DNA of 64,000 nucleotides, taken from Bdellovibrionales bacterium GWA2_49_15 (lineage in GTDB: Bacteria; Bdellovibrionota; Bacteriovoracia; Bacteriovoracales; Bacteriovoracaceae). Of the stretch, positions 53,490-62,900 are shown piece after piece. How positions within the stretch are numbered: position 1 is the first letter of the stretch; each line of letters opens with the position of its first letter. The DNA lies in the NCBI GenBank assembly GCA_001769855.1, contig MEPP01000001.1, positions 722,982 through 786,981 of the forward strand, in the 5' to 3' direction. A program made the translations under genes and the position numbers. The notes beneath the pieces were generated by a model. The model did no database searches and was not told where the DNA came from. It was given only the letters and a program-made list of their open reading frames with translations.

Positions 53490-55154
53490 ATGACTCAGAA
53501 TCCTGATCAAGAACCGGTTCACGAATTTCAAATGAAATGGTGGGGCTGGGGTACAAAAACTCGAAAGGCCGATCTCGCTCTTTATCCGGGAATTTTTCCT
53601 TATATGAACAAGCATTTTGGGATTTTGGCCAAAACCCAGCCGGACCTTCTTCCGATACCGCTGAAAATTCCTCCTCACACCCTATCTTCGCCCGCGATGA
53701 CGTCCCTGGCAAAGCTCAAAGTCCTTTTTTCTAGCTCGGATGAATGTCGCTTGACTCACGCCCTGGGAAAAAGCTATCGCGATTTGATACTGATTCGTAC
53801 CCAAACACTGGATAAATTTCCCGATGTGGTTCTCTTCCCCAAAAGTGAACAGGAGATTGTGGCAATCTTCCAGTGGTGCGTCGAACACAAGCTGGCCGTC
53901 GTTCCTTTTGGGGGCGGAACAAGTGTGGTTGGTGGGATTGATGGCCTAAAAGGTTCGGGGCATGCCGGGGTAGTCTCGGTGGATATGTGCAGCATGGATC
54001 ATCTTTTGTCTATAGACATGGATTCCATGACGGTAAGGGCCCAAGGGGGAATCTTTGGTCCGCACTTAGAAAAATTATTGAGACAGGAAAATCTCACACT
54101 GGGACATTTTCCCCAATCCTTTGAGTTCTCCACGCTCGGTGGCTGGGCCGCGACTCGTTCCTGCGGACAAAACTCCTGTGGTTACGGCGGCATTGAGGAG
54201 ATGGTTCTCTCCCTAAGAATGGTAACTCCTAATGGCAGCATTGAAACTCTCACGGTGCCGAGGGAGGCCGCCGGACCATCGCTCAAAGAAATTCTCATCG
54301 GCAGTGAAGGCATCTACGGGATTATCACGGAAGTGACCATCAAGGTGAAAAAACGCCCGGAGCAGCAGCACCTCTGCATGTATGCCTTTCCAGATTTTAT
54401 CTCCGCCGCCAAGGCCGGGAAAGCGCTCGTCCAAGATGAAGTTCCCATCACCATCCTGCGCATTTCCGATGAGGACGAAACGGAAGCTTTCGTGGCCATG
54501 GCCAAAAAGCCCGCGCCGACTCTCAAAGAAAAAATGGGTGAGATCTATCTGCGCTGGATGAAAATAAATTCGCAAAAATTTTGCACCATGCTCCTGGGGT
54601 TTGAGGGCGAGGCCGCGGATGTCAAGGCCCACTATAAGGCGGCGCATACGCTCTTGCGTCAGATGGGAGGCGTGCCGCTCGGCCAAAGTCCGGGAAAGAA
54701 ATGGGCGCGAGATCGTTTCTTTTTACCTTACCTACGCGATCCTTTTTTGGATCTCGGTCTTCTGGTAGATACCTTGGAAACCGCCACACCTTGGTCTAAT
54801 CTCCACAACTTGCATCAGGAGATTAAGAGCGCGCTGAAGCAGGTCGCGGCCAGGCAAAATGTTTCATGCCAGATTTTTTGCCACCTCTCTCACTACTACA
54901 CCAGCGGAGTGGCTCTGTACTTTTCCATTCTGGCCAACCGCAAGGATGGTCAAGAGATGGCCCAGTGGCTGGAGTTTAAGGAGATGGCCAATCAGGTCAT
55001 CTTCAAAAATAAGGCCAGCATCAGCCACCACCATGGTATCGGAGTTGATCATAAAACTCATCTTTTTCACTCTCCCCTTCATCGGACCATGGTGGCGACT
55101 CTCAAAACCCAGCTTGATCCCGAGGGAATTATGAATCCTGGAAAAATATTGTGA
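53490..55154 (+). CDS. FAD-linked oxidase, alkyldihydroxyacetonephosphate synthase-like
   Basis: 554 residues. Begins with a short lead and MKWWGWG, as in alkyl-DHAP synthases. FAD-binding PCMH fold with VVPFGGGTSVVGGIDGL; C-terminal part with HLSHYYTSGVALYFSI, ASISHHHGIGVDHK and MNPGKIL, which match the His-rich active-site region of AGPS. AGPS swaps an acyl group on DHAP for a fatty alcohol to give an ether bond. GAGGAAT precedes the ATG. The glpD start overlaps the stop by one base. Glycolate oxidase or D-lactate dehydrogenase would lack the His block, so AGPS-like is favoured. Confidence 0.82.
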   Translation: MTQNPDQEPVHEFQMKWWGWGTKTRKADLALYPGIFPYMNKHFGILAKTQPDLLPIPLKIPPHTLSSPAMTSLAKLKVLFSSSDECRLTHALGKSYRDLILIRTQTLDKFPDVVLFPKSEQEIVAIFQWCVEHKLAVVPFGGGTSVVGGIDGLKGSGHAGVVSVDMCSMDHLLSIDMDSMTVRAQGGIFGPHLEKLLRQENLTLGHFPQSFEFSTLGGWAATRSCGQNSCGYGGIEEMVLSLRMVTPNGSIETLTVPREAAGPSLKEILIGSEGIYGIITEVTIKVKKRPEQQHLCMYAFPDFISAAKAGKALVQDEVPITILRISDEDETEAFVAMAKKPAPTLKEKMGEIYLRWMKINSQKFCTMLLGFEGEAADVKAHYKAAHTLLRQMGGVPLGQSPGKKWARDRFFLPYLRDPFLDLGLLVDTLETATPWSNLHNLHQEIKSALKQVAARQNVSCQIFCHLSHYYTSGVALYFSILANRKDGQEMAQWLEFKEMANQVIFKNKASISHHHGIGVDHKTHLFHSPLHRTMVATLKTQLDPEGIMNPGKIL

Positions 55155-56713
55155 TGGATGATCTTTTTGATGTGGTCGTGGTGGGAGGCGGAATAACCGG
55201 TGCCGGAATCTTGCGCGATCTCACCACCCGCAAGGTCAAAGCACTCCTGATTGAAAAAGGCGATTTTGCCTCTGGGACCAGCTCAAAATCAGGAAAGCTC
55301 ATTCATGGCGGCCTTCGCTATCTGCGCTATGGCCATGTTAAAACCGTTTGGGAATCTTGTCAGGAACGCGTGCACCTTTTTAAAACATTGGCACCGCACC
55401 TGACCCGTCCGGTAAATTTTCACCTGCCTTTTTATCGCCACTCGAAGACCCCTTTCTGGCTTGCGGCCGTCGGTCTTTTCGCTTACGACCTTCTGTCCAG
55501 CTTCCGCAATATTGGCAGATTCAAACGAGTCAGGGACGCCGATTTATTTGCCCGCGCCCCCAAACTCAGCCGACAAAATTTTGTCGGCGCGCTTTCTTAC
55601 TGGGATTGTTTTTGTCTGGATACCCGTTTGACTTTGGAGAATTTAAAAACCGCGCAGAAGGCCGGGGCGCACTGCTTGAATTATATGGAGTTTACAAAAC
55701 TTGAACATCGCCCCGACGATTATCTCATTACCTGCTGGGACCACCATAATCATTGCCAAAAAACCTACAAAACAAAAAAAATTATCTTTGCCTGCGGGGC
55801 CTGGTCGGACAATGTCCTAATGCAAACGCCTTGGAAAGAGCGCTTTGGACTTGCCCTCACTTCCGGAATACACATCCTTGTCTCGCGGGAAAAATTGCCA
55901 CTGGAGCACACCCTGGCGCTTGAGCATCCGGTGGATCATCGCAATCTCTATCTCATACCCTGGGAAAATCGGGTGCTGGTAGGCACGACTGATAACTTTT
56001 TTAGCGGTGACAAAGATCACCTGCTTCCCGGCCGCCGAGAGGTTGATTATCTTCTGGAAACTTTGCGCTTTTACTTTCCAAGCGAGACCTGGAGTGACCA
56101 CGATATCCTGTCCTCCTACATCGGCATCCGCCCCCTCATCGGTAGCGACACCGGTGCCAAAGAAGAAAGTATTTCGAGGGACTACGTGATTAAAACCAAT
56201 GGCCAGGGGTTGTACGCCATTTGCGGCGGCAAGCTCACCACCTTTCGTCGCATGGCCGAGAAGCTGGTGGATCAGATTTACCCGAGCGTCAAGGCCAAAA
56301 CCCGCGCTCCCTTGTTTGGGGCGATAACGGCCTACGCCACACTCAAGGCCGATATGCGAACACAATATCTCAAAATCAATGTCGAGATTATCGAGTGCCT
56401 GATCAGACGTTATGGCGACGGGGCACGAGATGCCTTGAGAACCTGCTTTGCCACGCCGGAGGATTATCAAAACATTCCGGGAACATCCTACAGTGCCGGT
56501 GAAATAAAGTATTTAATTCGATACGAATGGGCAAAGCATTTAAGTGACATTGTGGTACGGCGAACCGATATGTATTTTTTAAATGGCAATCTGCCCCCGG
56601 AAACGTTGGAAGCGATTCTCAAAATCCTGGCCCAGGAAATGAGTTGGCTGCCGGAAAAAATTGAGGAAGAGAGGAAACTTTATGAGCTCTACAGTGAGTT
56701 CTTCAGGTCATGA
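55154..56713 (+). CDS. glpD: Glycerol-3-phosphate dehydrogenase, aerobic GlpD-type
   Basis: 519 residues. FAD enzyme that oxidises glycerol-3-phosphate to DHAP at the inner membrane. Blocks: VVVVGGGITGAGILRDL, GTSSKSGKLIHGGLRYLRYG, LIPWENRVLVGTTDN and GLYAICGGKLTTFRRMAEKL. Length is normal. ATG 55154 overlaps the previous TGA by one base; the next gene starts inside its last 32 bases. The product, DHAP, is the substrate class needed by the upstream AGPS-like enzyme, so the coupling is sensible. Confidence 0.93.
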   Translation: MDDLFDVVVVGGGITGAGILRDLTTRKVKALLIEKGDFASGTSSKSGKLIHGGLRYLRYGHVKTVWESCQERVHLFKTLAPHLTRPVNFHLPFYRHSKTPFWLAAVGLFAYDLLSSFRNIGRFKRVRDADLFARAPKLSRQNFVGALSYWDCFCLDTRLTLENLKTAQKAGAHCLNYMEFTKLEHRPDDYLITCWDHHNHCQKTYKTKKIIFACGAWSDNVLMQTPWKERFGLALTSGIHILVSREKLPLEHTLALEHPVDHRNLYLIPWENRVLVGTTDNFFSGDKDHLLPGRREVDYLLETLRFYFPSETWSDHDILSSYIGIRPLIGSDTGAKEESISRDYVIKTNGQGLYAICGGKLTTFRRMAEKLVDQIYPSVKAKTRAPLFGAITAYATLKADMRTQYLKINVEIIECLIRRYGDGARDALRTCFATPEDYQNIPGTSYSAGEIKYLIRYEWAKHLSDIVVRRTDMYFLNGNLPPETLEAILKILAQEMSWLPEKIEEERKLYELYSEFFRS

Positions 56714-57638
56714 GAGTGTGAGAAAAAAGGCGACGGTTTTTTGCAACCCGCATAGTGGCGGTGCCAGTCAAAAAACCTTCGCTCATCTTAAAAAAATATT
56801 GACACCGATTCCTGTCCATCTCACCGCCACCACCGATGAATTTCGGACGCACATTCAGGCCAGTGCCAAGGCAGGCTTCGAGCTGATTGGCATTGTCGGG
56901 GGTGATGGCAGTCTCCATTTGGCCGTTAATTGCTTGGCAGAACTGATTTTCAACCAGCAGGCCAAGAAACTGACCTTGGCGGTCATCCCCGGCGGCACGG
57001 GCAGTGACTACTCCAGGAATATTTATCCCCAGGGCGTTCCCAAGGATTGGAATCTGTTTTTCCAGCAGGGTCAGGACCGCTTAGTGGACATCGGAGTGAT
57101 TGATATTATCGAACCGAACCCCCGTAAGATATTGTTTATCAATGCACTCGGGCTGTGCCTCAATGCCGAGGTCGTGAAAGGAAAGAACTCACTACCTAAG
57201 TTTTTCCCCTCGCGCTTGCGCTATCTCCTCCCCACTTTGTCCCAGATTGTTTCTTTCAAGCCTGTGTCCATGGAGGTCACCACGGAGGAGGAGAAAATTT
57301 CTTTGAAGTTACTCTCAGGCATTGTGTCCAAAGGGCAATTCGCCGGTGGGGGCATGAAGGTCGGTCCGCATGCCAGTCTATGCGACGGACAATGTGAAGT
57401 CACTTTAGTTGAGAGGCCGCCCATCTCGACCGTGGCGGCAAATTTACCCAAACTTTATAATGGCAATTTAGGTGAGGTTCCGGGTATTCATCAATTCAAG
57501 TCGGCCCACTTTACCTTAGAATCTCCGGAGCCGTTTGAGGCCGAAGCTGATGGCGATCTTATTGGGCTTATTAAAAAGGCCCATATTAGTGTTATTCCCG
57601 AGGCCATTATGGTCCGGTTTTTATCTTTTACCCACTGA
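56682..57638 (+). CDS. Lipid/diacylglycerol kinase family protein (YegS-like)
   Basis: 318 residues. Catalytic domain with GIVGGDGSLHLAVNCL, the Gly-Gly-Asp-Gly nucleotide loop, and AVIPGGTGSDYSRN; the second half has FAGGGMKVGPHASLCDGQCEV. Such kinases phosphorylate diacylglycerol, sphingoid bases or undecaprenol. ATG 56682 has GAGGAAA upstream and overlaps glpD. With AGPS-like and GlpD it could phosphorylate an alkyl- or diacylglycerol on the way to ether phospholipids; the lipid substrate cannot be decided from sequence. Confidence 0.88.
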   Translation: MSSTVSSSGHESVRKKATVFCNPHSGGASQKTFAHLKKILTPIPVHLTATTDEFRTHIQASAKAGFELIGIVGGDGSLHLAVNCLAELIFNQQAKKLTLAVIPGGTGSDYSRNIYPQGVPKDWNLFFQQGQDRLVDIGVIDIIEPNPRKILFINALGLCLNAEVVKGKNSLPKFFPSRLRYLLPTLSQIVSFKPVSMEVTTEEEKISLKLLSGIVSKGQFAGGGMKVGPHASLCDGQCEVTLVERPPISTVAANLPKLYNGNLGEVPGIHQFKSAHFTLESPEPFEAEADGDLIGLIKKAHISVIPEAIMVRFLSFTH

Positions 57639-57643
57639 GCTTC

Positions 57644-58888
57644 ATGCCAAAGAGCGATTACCGAAATAAATATCAGGAACATCTGTCGCGCCTGCCTGTG
57701 GCCACGGCACTCTCTGAAAAGGACCTGCAACTTTTGCAAAACTACGCTTTGCAGTTTCGCCCGACTTTCCAGGAATTAAAAACTCTCCACGGAATTTTTG
57801 TGGATTTTAAGATGTGGGGCCAGACTTTGGTTACCTCAGAGTCCTTTTCCAGCAAAGACTCAATGCTGAGCTACTTCAAAGGTATTCACCAGCAGTTCAT
57901 TAAGGAGGGCCGTGCTTATACGCAGGAGGCGTTACGGACAGAAAAGCAACCCGTCTTCACCTACAAACCCCTCCCGCCAGAAGATAAGATCATGGGCACC
58001 TGCCCTGTCGCCTCGGAAAAAACGTTGTGCTGCAACCTGCTCACCCTCGATGCGGCCAGAAATTGCGCCTTCGACTGCTCTTACTGTAGCATCCGTTCTT
58101 TCTATCCGGACAATGACGTTTTTATCGAAAATAATCTGGCGGAAAAATTGAGTCAGCTCCAGCTTGATCCGACAAAAACATATCATATTGGAACCGGCCA
58201 ATCGTCGGACTCCCTGATCTGGGGAAATCGGGCAAATATCCTTGATGCCTTAGTTGATTTTGCCCGCAAGAATCCCAATGTCATTCTTGAGTTCAAAAGC
58301 AAATCAAACAACATCGATTATTTTCTCAATCGTCAAATTCCCCGCAATATTCTTTTTACCTGGAGCTTAAACCCCGACATCATCATCAAAAACGAAGAGC
58401 CGATGACCAGTTCCTTGGCTGCTCGTTTAAAGGCCGCGCAGCAAATCAGCGCGAAAGGTAATCTGGTGGGATTTCATTTTCATCCCCTCTTCATTTATGA
58501 GGGCCATGAGGTTGATTACCGAAATTTGATCGGCCAGCTGACGTCACTTTTTACGCCGGAGCAAGTTGCGACAATTTCCATGGGAACCCTAACTTTCACC
58601 AAGAAAACTATGCGTCTCATCCGAAAAAGAAATATTCAAAGTAAAGTGTTACAGATGGAGCTGGAGGAAATTGCCGGGAAATATTCCCATACTTCAGAGA
58701 TCAAGGCCGGGCTTTTTAACACCATCTATCAGATGTTCCAACCATGGCATGGGAAAGTTTTTTTCTACCTGTGCATGGAAGAAAAAAGTATCTGGGACAA
58801 AGTTTTTAGGTTTTCTTACGCTAATAATGACGACTTTGATCGGGCCATGAAGGCCGCCTATGCGGGTAAGATACAAAGCTTGCCCTGA
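57644..58888 (+). CDS. Spore photoproduct lyase-like radical SAM protein
   Basis: 414 residues. Radical SAM cluster CAFDCSYC (Cys-x3-Cys-x2-Cys). SPL-type blocks include LCCNLLTLDAARNC before it, and the downstream FKSKSNNIDYFLNRQIP, SLNPDIIIKNEEPMTSSL and GFHFHPLF, which resemble the SPL/SplB family (COG1533). In spore formers the enzyme repairs thymine dimers of the spore-photoproduct type; no spore genes are present here, so the role must differ or repair other lesions. It starts 5 bases after the kinase gene and overlaps yhcC, which runs the other way, by 31 bases. Confidence 0.82.
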   Translation: MPKSDYRNKYQEHLSRLPVATALSEKDLQLLQNYALQFRPTFQELKTLHGIFVDFKMWGQTLVTSESFSSKDSMLSYFKGIHQQFIKEGRAYTQEALRTEKQPVFTYKPLPPEDKIMGTCPVASEKTLCCNLLTLDAARNCAFDCSYCSIRSFYPDNDVFIENNLAEKLSQLQLDPTKTYHIGTGQSSDSLIWGNRANILDALVDFARKNPNVILEFKSKSNNIDYFLNRQIPRNILFTWSLNPDIIIKNEEPMTSSLAARLKAAQQISAKGNLVGFHFHPLFIYEGHEVDYRNLIGQLTSLFTPEQVATISMGTLTFTKKTMRLIRKRNIQSKVLQMELEEIAGKYSHTSEIKAGLFNTIYQMFQPWHGKVFFYLCMEEKSIWDKVFRFSYANNDDFDRAMKAAYAGKIQSLP

Positions 58889-59772
58889 TACAATTGGTTT
58901 TTCTGCATATAGTGCTCAAGCTCACCATGAAAGCTGCGGGCATCAGTCACCCAATCCGGAGCAATCAGATGTTCCTCGGTGGTGTAGGCAAAGGCCCGCC
59001 CAATTGAGATGCGGGGTGAAAGATGGGTCAGAAATTCGGCGGCAATGCGCATGTAATCGGTCTTGGATAAAAGCGGAAACGCCTTTCGCTTATACTCCTC
59101 GCCCATCACGGTTTTACTCACCACAATGAGATTGTGAAGCTTGAGCATGTTAATTGGCAGTTGCGCCGCCAAGCGGGCCGATTCAATCCAGAAGGCCTCG
59201 TTTTCCCAGGGAAAGCCAATCATCAGATGGGTGGCCACTTTCACTTTTGGGGCAAACTTTTTCACTCGTTCCACAGCAGCATAAAAATCGGCGACACTAT
59301 GCCCGCGATTCACCCGTTTTAAGGTGTCATCCGAAAAGCTCTCAAGGCCAATTTCCAGCATCACCTCAAACCTGTCCGTATACTCATTGAGAAGCAGCAG
59401 GACATCTTCGGACAAACAATCAGGCCGAGTCCCAATACTGAGGCCCACCATGCCGGGAAACTGCAGGACTTTGCTATAAAGTTTTCTGAGATGGGGCACC
59501 GGGGCATAGGTATTGGTGTAACTCTGAAGATAGGCAATTAACTTTGTGCCGACTGGATAACGGAGCAAGGCCTGCTTGATTTGAGATTCAATTTCCACAT
59601 CGTAGGCAGAATTCTTCGAGAAGGAAGGATTGGAACAGTAGGTACATCCCCCGACGCCCTGGGAGCCATCGCGGTTGGGACAGGTCATCCCGGCATCCAC
59701 AGAGACCTTATAGACCGGTGCTCCAAAACGTTGGGTTAAGTATTCTTTATAAAAGAAAATAGGGCGCTTCAA
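58858..59772 (-). CDS. yhcC: YhcC-family radical SAM protein
   Basis: 304 residues. TIGR01212-type radical SAM: FGAPVYKVSVDAGMTCPNRDG with the second cluster part GCTYCSNPSF, then KLIAYLQSYTNTYAP and GLSIGTRPDCLSED. The family usually begins a few residues before the block YLTQRFG, so the true start is probably TTG 59772, with AGGAG 5 bases upstream. An in-frame ATG at 59820 would make the first 16 residues from the palindrome next to the gene, which is not credible. Function of the family is unknown; a link to RNA or Fe-S processes is often assumed. Confidence 0.85.
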   Translation of the reverse strand: MKRPIFFYKEYLTQRFGAPVYKVSVDAGMTCPNRDGSQGVGGCTYCSNPSFSKNSAYDVEIESQIKQALLRYPVGTKLIAYLQSYTNTYAPVPHLRKLYSKVLQFPGMVGLSIGTRPDCLSEDVLLLLNEYTDRFEVMLEIGLESFSDDTLKRVNRGHSVADFYAAVERVKKFAPKVKVATHLMIGFPWENEAFWIESARLAAQLPINMLKLHNLIVVSKTVMGEEYKRKAFPLLSKTDYMRIAAEFLTHLSPRISIGRAFAYTTEEHLIAPDWVTDARSFHGELEHYMQKNQLYQGKLCILPA

Positions 59773-59788
59773 AACTGCTCCTAGTTCA

Positions 59789-59856
59789 GTCCGTGATACC
59801 TTTTCTGAGCAAAGCAGCATATATATGCTGCTTTGCTCAGAAAAGGTATCACGGAC
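59789..59856. repeat. Perfect 68-bp palindrome between yhcC and the PFOR gene
   Basis: Every base of 59789-59822 pairs with the complement in 59823-59856: 34-bp arms with no spacer. The arms contain GTGATACC, TGAGCAAAGCA and a central ATATATAT. One arm is also found in degenerate form at 5771-5798 (25 of 28 bases). It lies 17 bases before the TTG start of yhcC and 125 bases before the PFOR start. It may be a two-sided operator/promoter, a cruciform-forming element or a repeat-family member. Confidence 0.9.
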
Positions 59857-59981
59857 CTGAAAAAATGCCTAAAAGTATATGATAAAAGCGGATGCCAAAT
59901 TCATGCAAATAGCAGTATGTTAGACAGCTTAAATTCTTCTTTCTTTATTAGACAAACTGATACCCTTTTTTGGAGTACGTT

Positions 59982-62900
59982 ATGACCACATCTACCAAGA
60001 TTTTAGTTGATGGCAATGAAGCCGCCGCCCATATTGCCTACCGAGTGAGTGAAGTTATCGCTATCTATCCCATTACCCCTTCTTCCAACATGGGTGAATG
60101 GGCCGATGCCTGGAGTGCAGAGGACACCCCGAATATCTGGGGCACGATTCCAAAAGTTGTCGAAATGCAGAGCGAGGGTGGGGCCGCCGGAACTGTTCAT
60201 GGGGCCCTTCAGGCAGGATCGCTGTCCACAACCTTCACGGCTTCTCAAGGCCTACTTCTCATGATTCCCAATATGTATAAAATCGCCGGTGAGTTAACCC
60301 CCACCGTTTTTCACATCGCCGCCCGCTCGCTGGCCGCCCAGGCCCTGTCGATCTTTGGCGACCATTCAGATGTCATGTCGGCGCGACAAACTGGCTTTGC
60401 CATGCTGTCCTCCAATTCCGTCCAGGAAACCATGGATATGGCGCTCATTGCCCACTCGGCAACCCTGAAGGCCCAGCTCCCCTTCATGCATTTCTTTGAC
60501 GGATTTCGCACCTCTCACGAGGTGGCAAAGATTGAAGAGGTCAGCGACGCCACAATCAGGGCCATGATCAGTGATGACGATGTCATGAGCTTTCGCAAAC
60601 GCGCCCTGACTCCCGATCGCCCCGTGATTCGCGGCACCGCTCAAAATCCGGACGTCTACTTTCAAGGAAGGGAAACCTCCAACCCATTCTACGCCCGCAC
60701 TCCGCAGATTGTAGAAGACTGCATGAAAAATTTTGCCAAGCTGACCGGGCGTAAATATGACCTTTTTAATTACGTCGGGGCACCGGATGCCGAGCGCGTG
60801 ATCATTATGATGGGCTCAGGGGCCGAGGCCGCCCACGAGCTGGTTGACGTGCTCCTTGAGCGCGGAGAAAAAGTGGGACTCCTCAAGGTCCGTCTGTATC
60901 GCCCATTTAGTATTGAGCACTTTGTTCACGCTCTACCAAAAACCATAAAATCACTCGCCGTTCTAGATCGCACTAAGGAGCCCGGCGCAATCGGCGATCC
61001 TCTCTATCTTGATGTCGTCACCGCCATCGCTGAGACATTCCAAAATGGAACAGCTCCTTTTAAAACCTTGCCCAAGATCTTCGGTGGGCGTTACGGCCTT
61101 TCATCCAAAGAGTTTACTCCAGGCATGATTAAGGCGATCTACGACGAATTGAAAAAAGATCGGCCAAAAAATCATTTTACAATCGGGATCAACGACGACG
61201 TTTCCCATTCATCTTTAGAATGGGATAAAAATTTTTCAATTGAAAAAGACACGACCTTTCGGGGAATTTTCTGGGGTCTGGGTGCCGATGGCACAGTCTC
61301 GGCCAACAAAAATTCCATTAAAATCATCGGCGAAGAAACAGAAAACTTTGCCCAAGGATACTTTGTCTACGACTCCAAAAAATCTGGCTCGGTAACCACA
61401 TCCTATCTCCGTTTTGGAAAAAGCCCCATTCGTTCAAGTTACCTGATCAGCACCGCCAATTTCGTGGCCTGCCACCAGTTTCAATTTCTGGAGCAGTTTG
61501 ATGTCTTGGAAAAGGCCGGCACTGGCGCCACGTTCTTGCTGAACTCGCCCTATAGTCATGAGCAGGTGTGGGACCATCTGCCACGCTCCGTTCAAGAAAC
61601 AATCATCGCCAAGAAATTAAAATTTCATGCCATCGATGCGGTCAAGGTGGCGCGTGAAACCGGGATGGGAGGCAGGGTTAACACGATTATGCAAACCTGC
61701 TTCTTTGCCATCTCAGGAATTCTTCCCGCAGATGAGTCGATTGCCAAAATCAAATCGGCCATCAAAAAAACTTTTGGTAAAAAGGGTGATGAGATTGTTA
61801 ATCAGAATTATAAAGCCGTGGATATGACGGTCCAGAATCTCTTCAAAATTACTGTCCCCCAAAAGGCCACAAGCAAATTTGTCCTTTCAAATACCGTTGC
61901 CGATCACGCCCCCACTTTTGTCAAAGAAGTGACCTGTGCCATTATGGCGGGCAAAGGTGATGATCTTCCCGTCAGCAAAATACCCAATGACGGCACGTAT
62001 CCCGTCGGCACCACTCAATGGGAAAAACGCAACATTGCCCAAGATATTCCCGTGTGGGAAGCTGATATCTGTATTCAATGTGGCAAATGTGCCTTCATCT
62101 GTCCTCATGGCGTCATCCGCTCTAAGGTTTACGAGGAAAAAGATTTAGCCGGCGCTCCCGCGACTTATAAATCCACGAAAACCAAGGGCAGTGACTTTGG
62201 TCCCGGGACCCTCTACACCATTCAGGTAGCGCCTGAAGATTGCACGGGTTGCGAGTTGTGCGTGGAAATCTGTCCTGCCAAAAGCAAAACGGACTCTTCG
62301 AAGAAGGCCATCAATATGGCCCTTCAGCGTCCTATCCGCGAAACAGAGAAGGCCAACTGGAATTTCTTCTTAAACATTCCGGAGTTTGATCGCAGCAAAA
62401 TTAAATCCCATACGGTGAAAGGTTCTCAGGTTCTGCAGCCTCTGTTTGAATTCTCAGGAGCTTGTGCCGGATGTGGAGAAACTCCGTACATCAAGCTTGC
62501 GACTCAGCTTTTCGGAGATCGCATGCTGGTGGCCAATGCCACGGGATGTTCGTCTATTTACGGCGGCAATCTTCCGACCACCCCTTACACCAATAACTCC
62601 ACGGGAAAAGGCCCGGCGTGGTCAAATTCTCTTTTTGAAGACAACGCTGAATTTGGCCTTGGATATCGCTTGGCGATAGACAAAAAGAAAGTTCAGGCGG
62701 AAGAGCTGCTGAAAAAAATGGCTTCCCAGTTAGGCGAGCAGTTAGTGACACCTATTCTGGAATCCAAGCAGAACGATGAGGCGGAAATTTTTAGCCAGCG
62801 GGCCCGCGTCGAGGTGCTCAAAGAAAAAATTTCCAAGATGACCACCAGTGATGCCAAACACCTGACGAGCATGGCCGATTATCTGGTCAAAAAGAGTGTA

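Noticed and set aside
59773-59820. ATG start of yhcC at 59820
   Set aside because: The first residues would be coded by the palindrome, the family begins later, and TTG 59772 has AGGAG at the right distance.
59955-59972. TGATACCC before the PFOR start as a third copy of the palindrome arm
   Set aside because: Only about seven bases agree; not above chance.
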